Assembly: GCF_029051725.1 (NCBI RefSeq)
Contig: NZ_JAACFU010000002.1
Span: 248,001 to 312,000 of the forward strand
Direction of reading: 5' to 3'
Origin: Bradyrhizobium sp. CSS354
GTDB taxonomy: Bacteria; Pseudomonadota; Alphaproteobacteria; Rhizobiales; Xanthobacteraceae
Length of the DNA stretch: 64,000 nucleotides
The notes under the pieces: generated by a model
Told to the model about the DNA's origin: nothing
Database searches by the model: none
What the model saw: only the letters and a program-made list of their open reading frames with translations
Program-made: the position numbers and the translations under genes
Part shown: one piece after another, positions 33,073-41,945 of the stretch
Layout: each line of letters opens with the position of its first letter
Position numbering within the stretch: the stretch's first letter is position 1

Positions 33073-34026
33073 CTAACCTGCCGCGCTGGATTGCGGGCCG
33101 AGATTGGCGCGCTTGTCGACGCGGGCGACGCGCGACAGCAGGTACTCGACCTCTGCCTTCGCCGCCGGCGTGATGGTGGCGCCTGGCTTGCGCTGGACGC
33201 TGGAGGCGATGATGCCGCGCTTCTGCAGCACGTATTTGCGCACGGCAAGGCCCGCGCCAGGCTGCTGCTCGTAGCGGATCAGCGGCAGATGTGCGTCGAA
33301 CAGATCATGGGCGGCGTCGCGCTTGCCTTCCTTCGAAAGTCGCACGACGTCGATCAGAAGCTCGGGGAAGGCATAGCCGGTCATGGCGCCGTCGGCGCCG
33401 CGCTCCATCTCAAAGTCCAGAAAGAGCCCGCCGTTGCCGCAGAGGATCGAGAGCGGCCGCAGCGAGCCGTCCTTCTGGAAATTGCGCAGCGTCGAGATCT
33501 TTTCCAGCCCCGGCCAGTCCTCGTGCTTGAGCATCACGCAGTTCGGATTGTCCATGACGATCTTGCGGATCACGGCGGGGGTGAACACCACCGACAAGGT
33601 CAGCGGATAGTCCTGGAGCACCCAGGGCACGTCGGGGCCGATGGCTTCGGCCGCCTGCTTGTAATAGCCGATGATCTGGTCGTCGGTCCGCAACGACGGC
33701 GGCGGCGCGATCATCACACCGGCCGCACCGGCCTCCATCGATGCCTTTGCCAGCGAGCGCATGGTGGCGAAACCCGGCGCGGAGACGCCGACGATCACCT
33801 GCATTTTCTTGGCGCGCTTGACGAAGCGTACCGCCACCTGTTCGGCCTCGGCGGCATCGAGCTTCGGCGCCTCGCCAAGAATGCCCAGCACCGTGACGCC
33901 GTCGCAGCCGACCTCCTCGTAGAAATCGGTCAGACGGTCGATCGAGCGCTCGTCGATCCGGCCGTCATCGTGGAACGGCGTCGGCGCGATTGCGAAGGTG
34001 CCCTTGGCGTCGGGGGTGAGTTTCAT
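33073..34026 (-). CDS. Dihydrodipicolinate synthase family aldolase (DapA-like)
   Basis: A 317-residue TIM barrel of the class I aldolase family. It has the GILGEAP loop (48-54), YPLTL with Tyr140 and the Schiff-base Lys167 in CVMLKHED. The usual TTGE signature is altered to ILGE, so it is probably not the lysine-biosynthesis enzyme but a lyase or hydratase acting on another keto-acid. Its operon partner is a NUDIX hydrolase (4-base gap); an SDR gene lies upstream beyond a palindromic repeat. Confidence 0.85.
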   Translation of the reverse strand: MKLTPDAKGTFAIAPTPFHDDGRIDERSIDRLTDFYEEVGCDGVTVLGILGEAPKLDAAEAEQVAVRFVKRAKKMQVIVGVSAPGFATMRSLAKASMEAGAAGVMIAPPPSLRTDDQIIGYYKQAAEAIGPDVPWVLQDYPLTLSVVFTPAVIRKIVMDNPNCVMLKHEDWPGLEKISTLRNFQKDGSLRPLSILCGNGGLFLDFEMERGADGAMTGYAFPELLIDVVRLSKEGKRDAAHDLFDAHLPLIRYEQQPGAGLAVRKYVLQKRGIIASSVQRKPGATITPAAKAEVEYLLSRVARVDKRANLGPQSSAAG

Positions 34027-34047
34027 CTAGTCCTCTATCCTCTTGTT

Positions 34048-34131
34048 CGTCATTTCGGGACGATGCGTTAGCATCGAACCCGGAATCTCGAGGTCCCGGG
34101 TTCGCGCGCTGCGCGCCCCGGGACGACCATG
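34048..34131. repeat. Intergenic palindromic element, family C
   Basis: Starts CGTCATTTCGGGACGATGCG and ends GCCCCGGGACGACC, with a nested CCCGGGTTCGCGCGCTGCGCGCCCCGGG-type hairpin. It resembles the element at 15966. It lies between two same-strand genes and might trim or end transcripts. Confidence 0.55.
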
Positions 34132-34133
34132 GC

Positions 34134-35012
34134 CTAAAACCGCCGCGCCCCCATCTTGATCTGCTCTTCGGAGAAGAAGATCTCCTTGGCATGATCGGCG
34201 ATGTCCTGGGCCTTCCAGCCCGTGTGCGGCGGCTTCCAGCCGTCCATTTCCATCATCCGCATTTCGCGCACGCCGCGGGGCCCGGACACGCCCAGCACCT
34301 TGCCGGTCTGGTCGCCCGACAAGTCGCTGACCATGTATAGCACGGCCGGCGCGATGCCGTCCGGCCCCAGCGCCGCACCGGGGTTCTCCTTATAGCGGGG
34401 CAGGTCTGCGGTCATGCGGGTCAACGCGCCCGGCGCAAGCGTCCAGATCCGGATGTTGTATTTGCGGCCCTCGATCGCCAGCACGTTGGACAGGCCCCAG
34501 ATCCCGCCCTTGGCCGCGCCGTAATTGCTCTGGCCGAAATTGCCGATCAAGCCCGAGGTCGAGGAGGTGTTGACGATGACCCCGCCGCCGTTTTCCCGCA
34601 TCCAGCGAAACACCGGCATGGTGCAACAAAAGGTGCCCTTCAGATGCACCTTGATGACCTTGTCCCAGTCAGACTCAGAGGCCTTGGCGAAGGTCTGGTC
34701 ACGCAGAATGCCGGCATTGTTGACGAGGATGTCGGCGCGGCCGAAATGCTTGATGGCGTCGTCGAACACCGACTGGCCGCCTTCCATAGTGGAGATGTCG
34801 GCGCCGTTGGCGACCGCTTTGCCGCCTTCGGACTTGATCGCATCCACCACGAGCTGCGCCATCGATGTGTCGGCGCCGGAGCCGTCACGGGGACCGCCGA
34901 GGTCGTTGACGACGACGGAAGCCCCTTCCCGCGCGAACAGCTTTGCGTAGGCCTCACCGAGCCCCCCACCCGCGCCGGTGATCAGCGCAACCTTGCCGTC
35001 GAGTAGTCCCAT
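34134..35012 (-). CDS. SDR-family 3-hydroxyacyl-CoA dehydrogenase (MFE-2/17-beta-HSD4 type)
   Basis: A 292-residue dehydrogenase. TGAGGGLG is at 12-19, NNAG at 98-101, the catalytic Ser near 150-152 in NTSSTSG, and Tyr164 with Lys168 in YGAAK. VVVNDLGGPRDGSG (34-46) is the loop specific to the dehydrogenase domain of multifunctional enzyme type 2, which prefers NAD and (R)-3-hydroxyacyl-CoA. With the MaoC hydratase gene upstream on the same strand it would form the two central steps of a beta-oxidation cycle. The C-terminus (EEQIKMGARRF) is a short extension without a further domain. Confidence 0.9.
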   Translation of the reverse strand: MGLLDGKVALITGAGGGLGEAYAKLFAREGASVVVNDLGGPRDGSGADTSMAQLVVDAIKSEGGKAVANGADISTMEGGQSVFDDAIKHFGRADILVNNAGILRDQTFAKASESDWDKVIKVHLKGTFCCTMPVFRWMRENGGGVIVNTSSTSGLIGNFGQSNYGAAKGGIWGLSNVLAIEGRKYNIRIWTLAPGALTRMTADLPRYKENPGAALGPDGIAPAVLYMVSDLSGDQTGKVLGVSGPRGVREMRMMEMDGWKPPHTGWKAQDIADHAKEIFFSEEQIKMGARRF

Positions 35013-35040
35013 GGTGGCGTCTCCCTTTGTTTTTTTGCTC

Positions 35041-35131
35041 CGTCATGGCCGGGCTTGTCCCGGCCATCCACGAACTTGGTCGCCAACCGCGCGGAAGAAC
35101 GTGGATGCCCGGGACAAGCCCGGGCATGACG
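35041..35131. repeat. Palindromic intergenic repeat, family B copy 1
   Basis: Begins CGTCATGGCCGGGCTTGTCC and ends GGACAAGCCCGGGCATGACG, the reverse complement with few mismatches, around a central segment. Related copies lie at 47080 and 53885. Confidence 0.8.
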
Positions 35132-35161
35132 AGATAACTCAGAGCGCGTCGAGCGGCATCA

Positions 35162-36022
35162 TCAACCCAGCACCGTCTTGCCGTTCTTGATCACGGTGAC
35201 GCCGCGCGACTTCACCTTGGCTTCGAACGAGATCACGCTGCCGTCCTTCCAGAGGTCCATGGTCACGGTCTCGCCGGGATAGACTGGCGAGGAGAACCGC
35301 GCGACGTGCTGGCGGAAGGCGGAGGCGTCGTAGTCGGCATAGGTCTGGAGTACGCCGCGGCAAGTGATGCCGTAGGTGCACATGCCGTGCAGGATCGGGC
35401 GCGGGAAGCCGGCCTTCTTCGCGAATTCGGGATCGGAGTGCAGCGGGTTACGGTCGCCGCAGAGACGATAGACCAGCGCCTGGTCCGGGCGCGTCACGAT
35501 GTCGATGGTCGTGTCGGGTGCGCGCGACGGGATCTTGTGCGGATCCGGCTGGGTCAGGTTCGGCCCGCCAAAGCCGCCGTCGCCGCGGGCGAAGCGCGAG
35601 GCGACCAAAGTTGCCAGCTTCTCGCCCTTCTCGTTCTTGAGCACGGTCTGGTGGCTGATGACGACGCCCTTGTCCTTGCCCTTGTCGTAGACTTCGACCA
35701 CGGAGGAATCGGCGGTGATGTGTGCCGCCACCGGCAGCGGCTGGTGGAAGGTGATGTCGCGCTCGCCGTCGACCACCATCACACGGTTGAGGTTCATCTC
35801 GCCGGGACCCGCGCCCCACGCCGCGACGGATGCAAAAGTCGGCACCACCTTGAGCGGCCGCGGCGTCAGCGTGCCCTCGTTGACGAAAGCGAGCTCGTTC
35901 TCGTCCATCGGATCGGCGCCGAGCCCGATGCCGTAGGCGTAGAGCATCACTTCGCGATCGGTGTAGGCATATTTCTGGCCGAGGTTCTTGAGGCCTTTGA
36001 GTTCGTCGTATCTGGCGGACAT
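35162..36022 (-). CDS. MaoC-family (R)-specific enoyl-CoA hydratase
   Basis: A 286-residue double hot-dog protein as in the hydratase-2 part of MFE-2. The N-terminal half starts after LNLGQKY-type phrase (GLKNLGQKYAYTDREVMLYAYGIG). The C-terminal half has the catalytic pair in GDRNPLHSD (about 186-194), followed by GFPRPILHGMCTYG. It would hydrate trans-2-enoyl-CoA to (R)-3-hydroxyacyl-CoA, substrate for the dehydrogenase encoded downstream (gap 149 bases, containing a palindromic repeat). Thiolase and DUF35 genes lie upstream on the same strand. Confidence 0.9.
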   Translation of the reverse strand: MSARYDELKGLKNLGQKYAYTDREVMLYAYGIGLGADPMDENELAFVNEGTLTPRPLKVVPTFASVAAWGAGPGEMNLNRVMVVDGERDITFHQPLPVAAHITADSSVVEVYDKGKDKGVVISHQTVLKNEKGEKLATLVASRFARGDGGFGGPNLTQPDPHKIPSRAPDTTIDIVTRPDQALVYRLCGDRNPLHSDPEFAKKAGFPRPILHGMCTYGITCRGVLQTYADYDASAFRQHVARFSSPVYPGETVTMDLWKDGSVISFEAKVKSRGVTVIKNGKTVLG

Positions 36023-36070
36023 TTTTGTTGTTTCCTCCCGGCAGCTTCAGCTGAGCGGCGCCCATTGTTG

Positions 36071-36222
36071 CGCCCTCTCCCCTTGTGGGAGAGGGCTACA
36101 AGGTGCCCGCAACAAACTCGTTTGGGTGAGGGGTTCGCTCCTCATCGAACAATCTCTCTGTGGAGAGATACCCCTCATCCGGCGCTTCGCGCCACCTTCC
36201 CCCACAAGGGGGGAAGGGAAGA
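36071..36222. repeat. Intergenic palindromic repeat, family D copy 1
   Basis: Begins CGCCCTCTCCCCTTGTGGGA and contains GGTGAGGGGTTCG and CCCCTCATCCGGCGCTTCGC in opposite order, ending with CCCCCACAAGGGGGGAAGGG. A related copy lies at 43206. Typical position between genes of one operon-like group. Confidence 0.7.
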
Positions 36223-36236
36223 ACTCACCGCGCCTA

Positions 36237-36626
36237 CTACGCCGGCGTAAAAAACGGCAGCGGCGCGCCATCGGTCGGCTTGAACACCACCTTCACCTTC
36301 TGGCCGATCTTCAACGTCGTCAAATCGCAATCGACGAAATTGGTCTGGAGCGACGGCCCCTCCTTCAGAGTGACGTAGCCGATCGCGTAGGGGCCGGTCG
36401 GCGACTTTCGCATCAGGCTGTAAGTGTAGATCGTGGCCTCGCCCGAAGACTCCTCCCACACCGTCTTGTCGGAGTAGCAGAACGGGCAGATCGCGCGCGG
36501 GAAGTAATGCGCTTCGCCGCAGGCGGTGCAGCGTTTGATCATGAACTTGCCCTGCTTGGCCGCGTCCCAGAACGCGGCGGTCTCGGGGTTCGTCACCGGG
36601 GCCGGATATTTCTTGGCTTCGCTCAT
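36237..36626 (-). CDS. DUF35 zinc-ribbon/OB-fold protein, partner of the thiolase
   Basis: A 129-residue protein. The N-terminal helix (TAAFWDAAKQGKFMIKRC) leads into a zinc ribbon with C-x-x-C (CTACGEAHYFPRAICPFC), followed by an OB-fold (GEATIYTYSLM, GYVTLKEGPSLQTNFVDCD). In other bacteria such proteins bind thiolase-like enzymes and acyl-CoA, as ChsH2-type DUF35 domains do with Ltp2 in steroid side-chain breakdown. The ATG overlaps the thiolase stop (TGATG), so both subunits are probably made in equal amounts. Partner assignment is inference from the overlap. Confidence 0.88.
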   Translation of the reverse strand: MSEAKKYPAPVTNPETAAFWDAAKQGKFMIKRCTACGEAHYFPRAICPFCYSDKTVWEESSGEATIYTYSLMRKSPTGPYAIGYVTLKEGPSLQTNFVDCDLTTLKIGQKVKVVFKPTDGAPLPFFTPA

Positions 36627-37783
36627 CACACGCGCTCCAGAATGGCCGTCGAGGCGGCGTGGCGGACGCCGAGAAGCCCGCCGGTGCCGTGGGCGATGGC
36701 GAGATCGCAATTCTTGACCTGCACCTTCGGATGCGCCTCGCCGCGCAGTTGCCGCACGGCTTCGAGGATCTTGGTCATGCCGCCGCGGTTGACGGGATGG
36801 TTGCTGCAGAGACCACCGCCATCGGTGTTGAACGGCAGCTTGCCGACGCCCGAGATCAAATTGCCGTCGGCGACGAACTTGCCGCCCTCGCCCTTCTTGC
36901 AGAAGCCGAGGTCTTCGAGCTGCATCAGGACGGTGATGGTGAAGCTGTCGTAGATCGAGGCGTATTTGATGTCCTTCGGCGTGATGCCGGCCTCCTCGAA
37001 CGCACGCGGGCCCGACCAGATGCCGGCGGAGTACGTGAGGTCGAGATCCTTGCCGCCGCGTGGCCCCTTCATCGCCTCGCCATGTCCGATCAGTTTGACC
37101 AGCGGCTTCTTCAGGCTTTTTGCGATCTCGGGCGTCGTCACGATCAGCGCGCCGCCGCCGTCGGAGACGACGCAGCAATCCATGCGATGCAAGGGATCGG
37201 AGATCATCGGGGAGTTCAGAACGTCCTCGACGGTGACGACGTCCTTGAGCATCGCGTGCGGATTGTATTGCGCGTGGTGCGAGGCCGCGACCTTGATCCA
37301 GGCGAGCTGCTCGCTGGTGGTGCCATAGTCGTGCATGTGGCGCATGGCACACATGCCGTAGGCATTGTGCGTAGTCGCGCCGTAAGCCGTCTCGAAATCG
37401 GCTTCCGCGCCGGCCGCGCGCGGCGGCATCGCGCCGGTGCGCGGCTTGCCGGCCAGCGTGATCAGCGCGATCGAGCACTTGCCCGCGGCGATGGCTTCAG
37501 CGGCGTGGCCGAGATGGATGATGTAAGAACAGCCACCGGTCTCGGTGGAATCGACATGACGGAGCTTTTTGGTGTTCAGCCCGAGATAATCGACCATCGG
37601 CCAGGCGCCGCCCGGGGCATCGCCCGCGCAGAAATAGCCGTCGACATCGTCCTTGCTGAGCCCGGCATCCTCGATCGCGCCCTTGGCGACTTCGGCATGG
37701 AGCTGCGCGGTGGATTTGTCCGGCGCATGCCGGGTCGGGTGTTCGTAGATCCCGGCAATGTAGGCCTTGCCCTTGATGGTCAA
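36626..37783 (-). CDS. Thiolase-superfamily protein, SCP-x/Ltp2 type
   Basis: A 385-residue protein. The nucleophile region reads STETGGCSYIIHLGHA with Cys85. A His follows in SNHPVNRGGM, and the last motif is AHGTGG, where classical thiolases have C-x-G. Keeping the first Cys but replacing the third-motif Cys is usual in SCP-x-like members. It may cleave a 3-ketoacyl-CoA or act as a retro-aldolase with the DUF35 partner (Ltp2 style); sequence cannot decide. The gene is the first of the beta-oxidation-type group (thiolase, DUF35, MaoC, SDR). Confidence 0.88.
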   Translation of the reverse strand: MTIKGKAYIAGIYEHPTRHAPDKSTAQLHAEVAKGAIEDAGLSKDDVDGYFCAGDAPGGAWPMVDYLGLNTKKLRHVDSTETGGCSYIIHLGHAAEAIAAGKCSIALITLAGKPRTGAMPPRAAGAEADFETAYGATTHNAYGMCAMRHMHDYGTTSEQLAWIKVAASHHAQYNPHAMLKDVVTVEDVLNSPMISDPLHRMDCCVVSDGGGALIVTTPEIAKSLKKPLVKLIGHGEAMKGPRGGKDLDLTYSAGIWSGPRAFEEAGITPKDIKYASIYDSFTITVLMQLEDLGFCKKGEGGKFVADGNLISGVGKLPFNTDGGGLCSNHPVNRGGMTKILEAVRQLRGEAHPKVQVKNCDLAIAHGTGGLLGVRHAASTAILERV

Positions 37784-37930
37784 ATAAGGTCTCCGCTGGC
37801 GTTTCTCACTTCCGGTTTTTTCTGAACCGCTGCTGCCCTGTTGGCAAGCGCGGAAATATTCCGCCGGGCGAGAGGGCAGCGCGTTGGCGCAAATCGCCGA
37901 GGTGCGGCGGGAGGGCCTCTGCTGCCGGAT

Positions 37931-38011
37931 CGTCCTTGCGAGCGCAGCGAAGCAATCCAGGAATCTTTCCGCGGACGCTTTCTGGATTGCTTCGCTGCGC
38001 TCGCAATGACG
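37931..38011. repeat. Palindromic intergenic repeat, family A copy 2
   Basis: Arms CGTCCTTGCGAGCGCAGCGA... (37931-37960) and CTGGATTGCTTCGCTGCGCT... (37982-38011), 30 bases with one mismatch. It lies in a 390-base gene-free gap between the oxidoreductase and thiolase genes; the rest of the gap shows only the terminator hairpin at 38136. Confidence 0.85.
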
Positions 38012-38135
38012 GGAACGACGGGCAGAACCCTAAAGGTGTTTTGCCCGACGGCACAAGCGGTTTCGTTTTATCGAAAAACCCTTTTCCGCGAAAACAACCC
38101 CATGCACAGTAGAATGGTGGTTGATTTCATACAGG

Positions 38136-38173
38136 AATTTGTGGGGTGGATTAGCGAGCCCACCCCACAAATT
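38136..38173 (-). terminator. Stem-loop directly after the oxidoreductase stop
   Basis: Perfect 14-base arms AATTTGTGGGGTGG (38136-38149) and CCACCCCACAAATT (38160-38173) with a 10-base loop. It starts immediately after the minus-strand stop codon. A likely transcript end, also similar in style to repeat hairpins of this genome type. Confidence 0.65.
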
Positions 38174-41100
38174 CTACTCCGCTGCGATCTGCCTTGGTGC
38201 CGGCGGCGGGTTGGCCAAATCGGCGGCGAGCTGGGCGTAGCGGGCCTTGGCGTCTGCGACGGCCTTCTCCTTGACCGGGCCGTAGCCGCGAATGCGGTCG
38301 GGCAACGACAGCAGCTCCACCGCGGTGTCGATCGTGAGCGGCGACAGCAAGCCGAGCACGGTGGCGACGTCCTTCTCGTAGCCGGCGATGAGATCGCGTT
38401 CGAGCTTGCGGTCCGCACTGCGACCGAAGATGTCGAGCGGCGTGCCGCGCAGGAACTTGAATTTTGCCAGCATACGAAACACCGGAAGCATCCACGGGCC
38501 GAAGGCGCGCTTCTTCGGGCGGCCGAGCGCGTCGACGCCCCTGCTGAGAATAGGCGGGGCCAGGTTGAAATTGAACTTGAAGTCGCCTTCGAACTGGTCT
38601 CCGAGCTGCTTTTCGAACGCGCCGTCGGTGTAGAGGCGCGCAACCTCGTATTCGTCCTTGTAGGCCAGCAGTTTTGCGTAATTGACCGCAACGGCGCGCG
38701 TCAGCGCCTCGTCATAGCCGCCCTGTCTGGCGGCGTCGCTGACCTGGTCCACCAGCTTGCGGTAGCGCTTGGCCAAGCGGCCGTTCTGATAGGCGGTGAG
38801 GTGTTTTGCGCGGTGCTCGACGAGTTCGTCGAGCGTCATGGCGTCCAGCGTCTTCGGTGCGACGACTTCGTCAGTCCCCTTCAGCATGCCGGCGAGGCGC
38901 TGGGGATCGGCGACCGCGAGGCGGCCGAGGCGGAAGGCTTCCTTGTTCATCTTGATCGAGACACCGTTGACCTCGATCGCCTGCTCGATCGACTCCGCCG
39001 ACAACGGCAGCAAGCCCTTCTGATAGGCGTAGCCCATCATCATCATGTTGGTGGCGATGCTGTCGCCGAGCAGCTGCTCGGCCGGCTTGGTGAAGTCGAA
39101 AAACACCGAGTCCTCATGTAGCGCGGTTTCCAGCAACCCGTTCAGCTTGCGGGTCTGGAAGTTGAAGTCGCGGTTGAGAACGAAGTCGGCGGTGGGAATG
39201 ACGTGGCTGTTGATGATGCCACGGGTGCGGCTGCTATCGCAGAGCGAGATGGTGTCCTTGGCAACCGCGACCACCTCATCGGCTGCGAGCACGACATCGG
39301 CCGTGCCGGTGACGATGCGCGAGCAGGTCACCTCGGCCGGATGGTCGGACAGCCGGACGTGGCTGAGCACCGCCCCACCCTTTTGCGCCAGGCCCGACAT
39401 GTCGAGGATCATCGAGGCCTTGCCCTCGATATGGGCGGCCATGCCGAGCAGCGCGCCGATGGTCAGCACGCCGGTCCCGCCGACGCCGCCGACCGCGATG
39501 TTGTAGGGCTTGTCCAGGTTCGGGCGCGATGCCGGCTCGGGCAGATCGCCGATATCGCCGACGCCCGCCGGCGCGCGCTTGCGCATCTTGCCGCCATCGA
39601 CGGTGACGAAGGACGGGCAAAAGCCTTTGACGCAGGAATAATCCTTGTTGCAGGTCGACTGATTGATGGCGCGCTTGCGGCCGAACTCGGTCTCCAGCGG
39701 CTCGACCGAAATGCAGTTCGATTGCACCGAGCAATCGCCGCAGCCTTCACACACCGCCGGATTGATCAGCACACGGCGCGCCGGATCCTCCATCGTGCCG
39801 CGCTTGCGGCGACGGCGCTTCTCGGCGGCGCAAGTCTGCACGAAAACGATCGCGGACGCGCCCTTGACCTTGCGCAACGTTTTCTGGACCGCGTCGAGCT
39901 CGTCACGATGCGCGGTCTTGACGCCGGGCGCGATCTCGTTCGCCGGATAGGCGTCGGGATTTTCCGAGACGAGATAGATCTCGCGGATGCCTTCGCTGTG
40001 AAGCTGGAAGGTGATCTGCTGCGGCGACAATTCGCCGTCGACATGCTGGCCGCCGGTCATCGCGGTCGCGTCGTTATAGAGGATCTTGTAGGTGATGTTG
40101 GCGCCGGAGGCGATCGCCTGGCGGATCGCGAGGCTGCCGGAGTGGAAATACGTGCCGTCGCCGAGATTGGCGAACACGTGCTCTTCCTTGGTGAAGGGGG
40201 CAACGCCGACCCACGGCACACCCTCGCCGCCCATGTGTGTGAAGGTCTCGGTGGAGCGATCCATCCACAGCGCCATGAAGTGGCAACCGATGCCGGCAAA
40301 GGCGCGACTGCCTTCGGGCACCTTGGTCGATGTGTTGTGCGGGCAGCCGGAGCAGAAATACGGGGTGCGGGCGACAGGCGCGGTCGCCTGCATTTGCGAC
40401 GCCTGGCGGCCGTTGAACCAATCGGCCTTGGCGCGCAGCATCGTTGCAATTTCGGGATTGAGATCAAGTCGAAGCAGCCGCTCGGTGAGCGAGCTGGCCA
40501 GCGAGGCGACGCTGAGTTCTTCGGCAAAGGGGAGGAAGCGCTTGTCGTGATCGTCCATCTTGCCGATGATCCGGGGACGGACATCGTCGCGCCAGTTGAA
40601 CAGCTCCTGCTTCACTTGATTCTCGACGATCTCGCGGCGCTCTTCGATGATGAAGATTTCCTCGAGGCCTACAGCGAATTGCCTGACGCCTTCCGGCTCC
40701 AGAGGCCAGGGCATGCCGATCTTGTACAATCGAAGTCCGATCTTGGCGGCGACCTCGGGCGTGATACCGAGCTCGCGCAGCGCCTGACGGATATCCTCGT
40801 AGCTCTTGCCGGACGCCATGATGCCGTAGCGCGCGTTCGGCGAATCCATCGTGATGCGATTGACCTTGTTGGCGCGCGCAAAGGCGATCGCGGCAAAGCC
40901 CTTGTAGTCCTGCAGGCGGCGGTCCTGGGCGAAGCGGTCGTCGGGCCAGCGCAGATTGAGGCCACCCTCGGGCATCTCGAAATCGGTCGGGATCACGAAC
41001 GGCGTCATCTCGTCGGTGAGGTCGATCTCGGCGGTGGTCTCCACCGTCTCCGTGATCACCTTCATGCCGACCCAGCAGCCCGAGTAGCGCGACATCGCGA

Positions 41101-41665
41101 TACCGAGAAGACCCATCTCGATCATCTCGTGGACGCTCGACGGGTAGAGATAGGGCATCAGCGCCGACATGAAGGCGTGGTCGGATTGATGCGGGACGGT
41201 CGAGGATTTTGCACCGTGGTCGTCGCCGGCGAGACACAAGACGCCACCGTTCTTGGCGGAGCCCGCGGCATTGCCGTGGCGGAAGACGTCGCCGCAGCGA
41301 TCGACGCCGGGGCCCTTGCCGTACCAGATGCCGACCACGCCATCATACTTGGCGCCGGGCGAGAGGTTGAGCTGCTGCGAGCCCCAGACCGCGGTCGCGG
41401 CCAGATCCTCGTTCACGCCGGGCTGAAACTTGATGTTGTATTGCTCGAGATGCTTGCGCGCCGCGAAGAGCTGCTGGTCATAGCCGCCGAGCGGCGAGCC
41501 GCGATAGCCGGAGATGAAGCCCGCGGTGTTCAGCCCCGCGGCACGGTCGCGCCGGATCTGGGCCATCGGCAGGCGGACCAGGGCTTGAATGCCGGTCGTG
41601 AAAATATGTCCGGTGTCCTGGGTGTATTTCTGATCGAGACTGATCGGACCCTGGTTGATGCCCAT
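38174..41665 (-). CDS. Indolepyruvate ferredoxin oxidoreductase family protein (alpha-beta-gamma fusion)
   Basis: A 1163-residue single-chain 2-oxoacid oxidoreductase. The N-terminal pyrimidine-binding domain begins TGIQALVRLPMAQIRRDRAAGLNTAGFISGYRGSPLGG. The thiamine-diphosphate-binding domain includes SGCPHN and GIGCHFMALWM, then GGEGVPW and LGDGTYFHSG. A ferredoxin-like insert with cysteines (CEGCGDCSVQSNC, CNKDYSCVKGFCPS) follows around residues 630-680. The C-terminal gamma domain begins AVGGVGGTGVL. It oxidises arylpyruvates or branched 2-oxoacids to acyl-CoA, passing electrons to ferredoxin. It stands alone; the acyl-CoA product could feed the adjacent beta-oxidation genes (inference). 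Confidence 0.92.
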   Translation of the reverse strand: MGINQGPISLDQKYTQDTGHIFTTGIQALVRLPMAQIRRDRAAGLNTAGFISGYRGSPLGGYDQQLFAARKHLEQYNIKFQPGVNEDLAATAVWGSQQLNLSPGAKYDGVVGIWYGKGPGVDRCGDVFRHGNAAGSAKNGGVLCLAGDDHGAKSSTVPHQSDHAFMSALMPYLYPSSVHEMIEMGLLGIAMSRYSGCWVGMKVITETVETTAEIDLTDEMTPFVIPTDFEMPEGGLNLRWPDDRFAQDRRLQDYKGFAAIAFARANKVNRITMDSPNARYGIMASGKSYEDIRQALRELGITPEVAAKIGLRLYKIGMPWPLEPEGVRQFAVGLEEIFIIEERREIVENQVKQELFNWRDDVRPRIIGKMDDHDKRFLPFAEELSVASLASSLTERLLRLDLNPEIATMLRAKADWFNGRQASQMQATAPVARTPYFCSGCPHNTSTKVPEGSRAFAGIGCHFMALWMDRSTETFTHMGGEGVPWVGVAPFTKEEHVFANLGDGTYFHSGSLAIRQAIASGANITYKILYNDATAMTGGQHVDGELSPQQITFQLHSEGIREIYLVSENPDAYPANEIAPGVKTAHRDELDAVQKTLRKVKGASAIVFVQTCAAEKRRRRKRGTMEDPARRVLINPAVCEGCGDCSVQSNCISVEPLETEFGRKRAINQSTCNKDYSCVKGFCPSFVTVDGGKMRKRAPAGVGDIGDLPEPASRPNLDKPYNIAVGGVGGTGVLTIGALLGMAAHIEGKASMILDMSGLAQKGGAVLSHVRLSDHPAEVTCSRIVTGTADVVLAADEVVAVAKDTISLCDSSRTRGIINSHVIPTADFVLNRDFNFQTRKLNGLLETALHEDSVFFDFTKPAEQLLGDSIATNMMMMGYAYQKGLLPLSAESIEQAIEVNGVSIKMNKEAFRLGRLAVADPQRLAGMLKGTDEVVAPKTLDAMTLDELVEHRAKHLTAYQNGRLAKRYRKLVDQVSDAARQGGYDEALTRAVAVNYAKLLAYKDEYEVARLYTDGAFEKQLGDQFEGDFKFNFNLAPPILSRGVDALGRPKKRAFGPWMLPVFRMLAKFKFLRGTPLDIFGRSADRKLERDLIAGYEKDVATVLGLLSPLTIDTAVELLSLPDRIRGYGPVKEKAVADAKARYAQLAADLANPPPAPRQIAAE

Positions 41666-41945
41666 TATGTCCTCTTCCGCCCTTTTGAGCGCTTGGCTGC
41701 TTAAGCCGTTGCCTGCCCGTTGTTTTTAGCTAGGGCGCGCCGACCATTTCCGCCACTCTATGTCGGATATTTCACGCTCCGCATCACAATTCTGGACCAA
41801 AGGCAGCGTCGGGTAAAAATCGCAATTTCGTGGCTGCATTGGCATCCGCGATTTTCATTTTGTGTCACCATACCCCCGCCGTCGCGCAACGAATTGACGC
41901 CCGCTCGTCCGGGACGGCGTCGATGGGTCGCAGGAGAGGCTTTCG

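Noticed and set aside
39203..41704. 833-codon plus-strand frame opposite the oxidoreductase gene
   Set aside because: Antisense shadow; the minus strand has all domains of the 2-oxoacid oxidoreductase.
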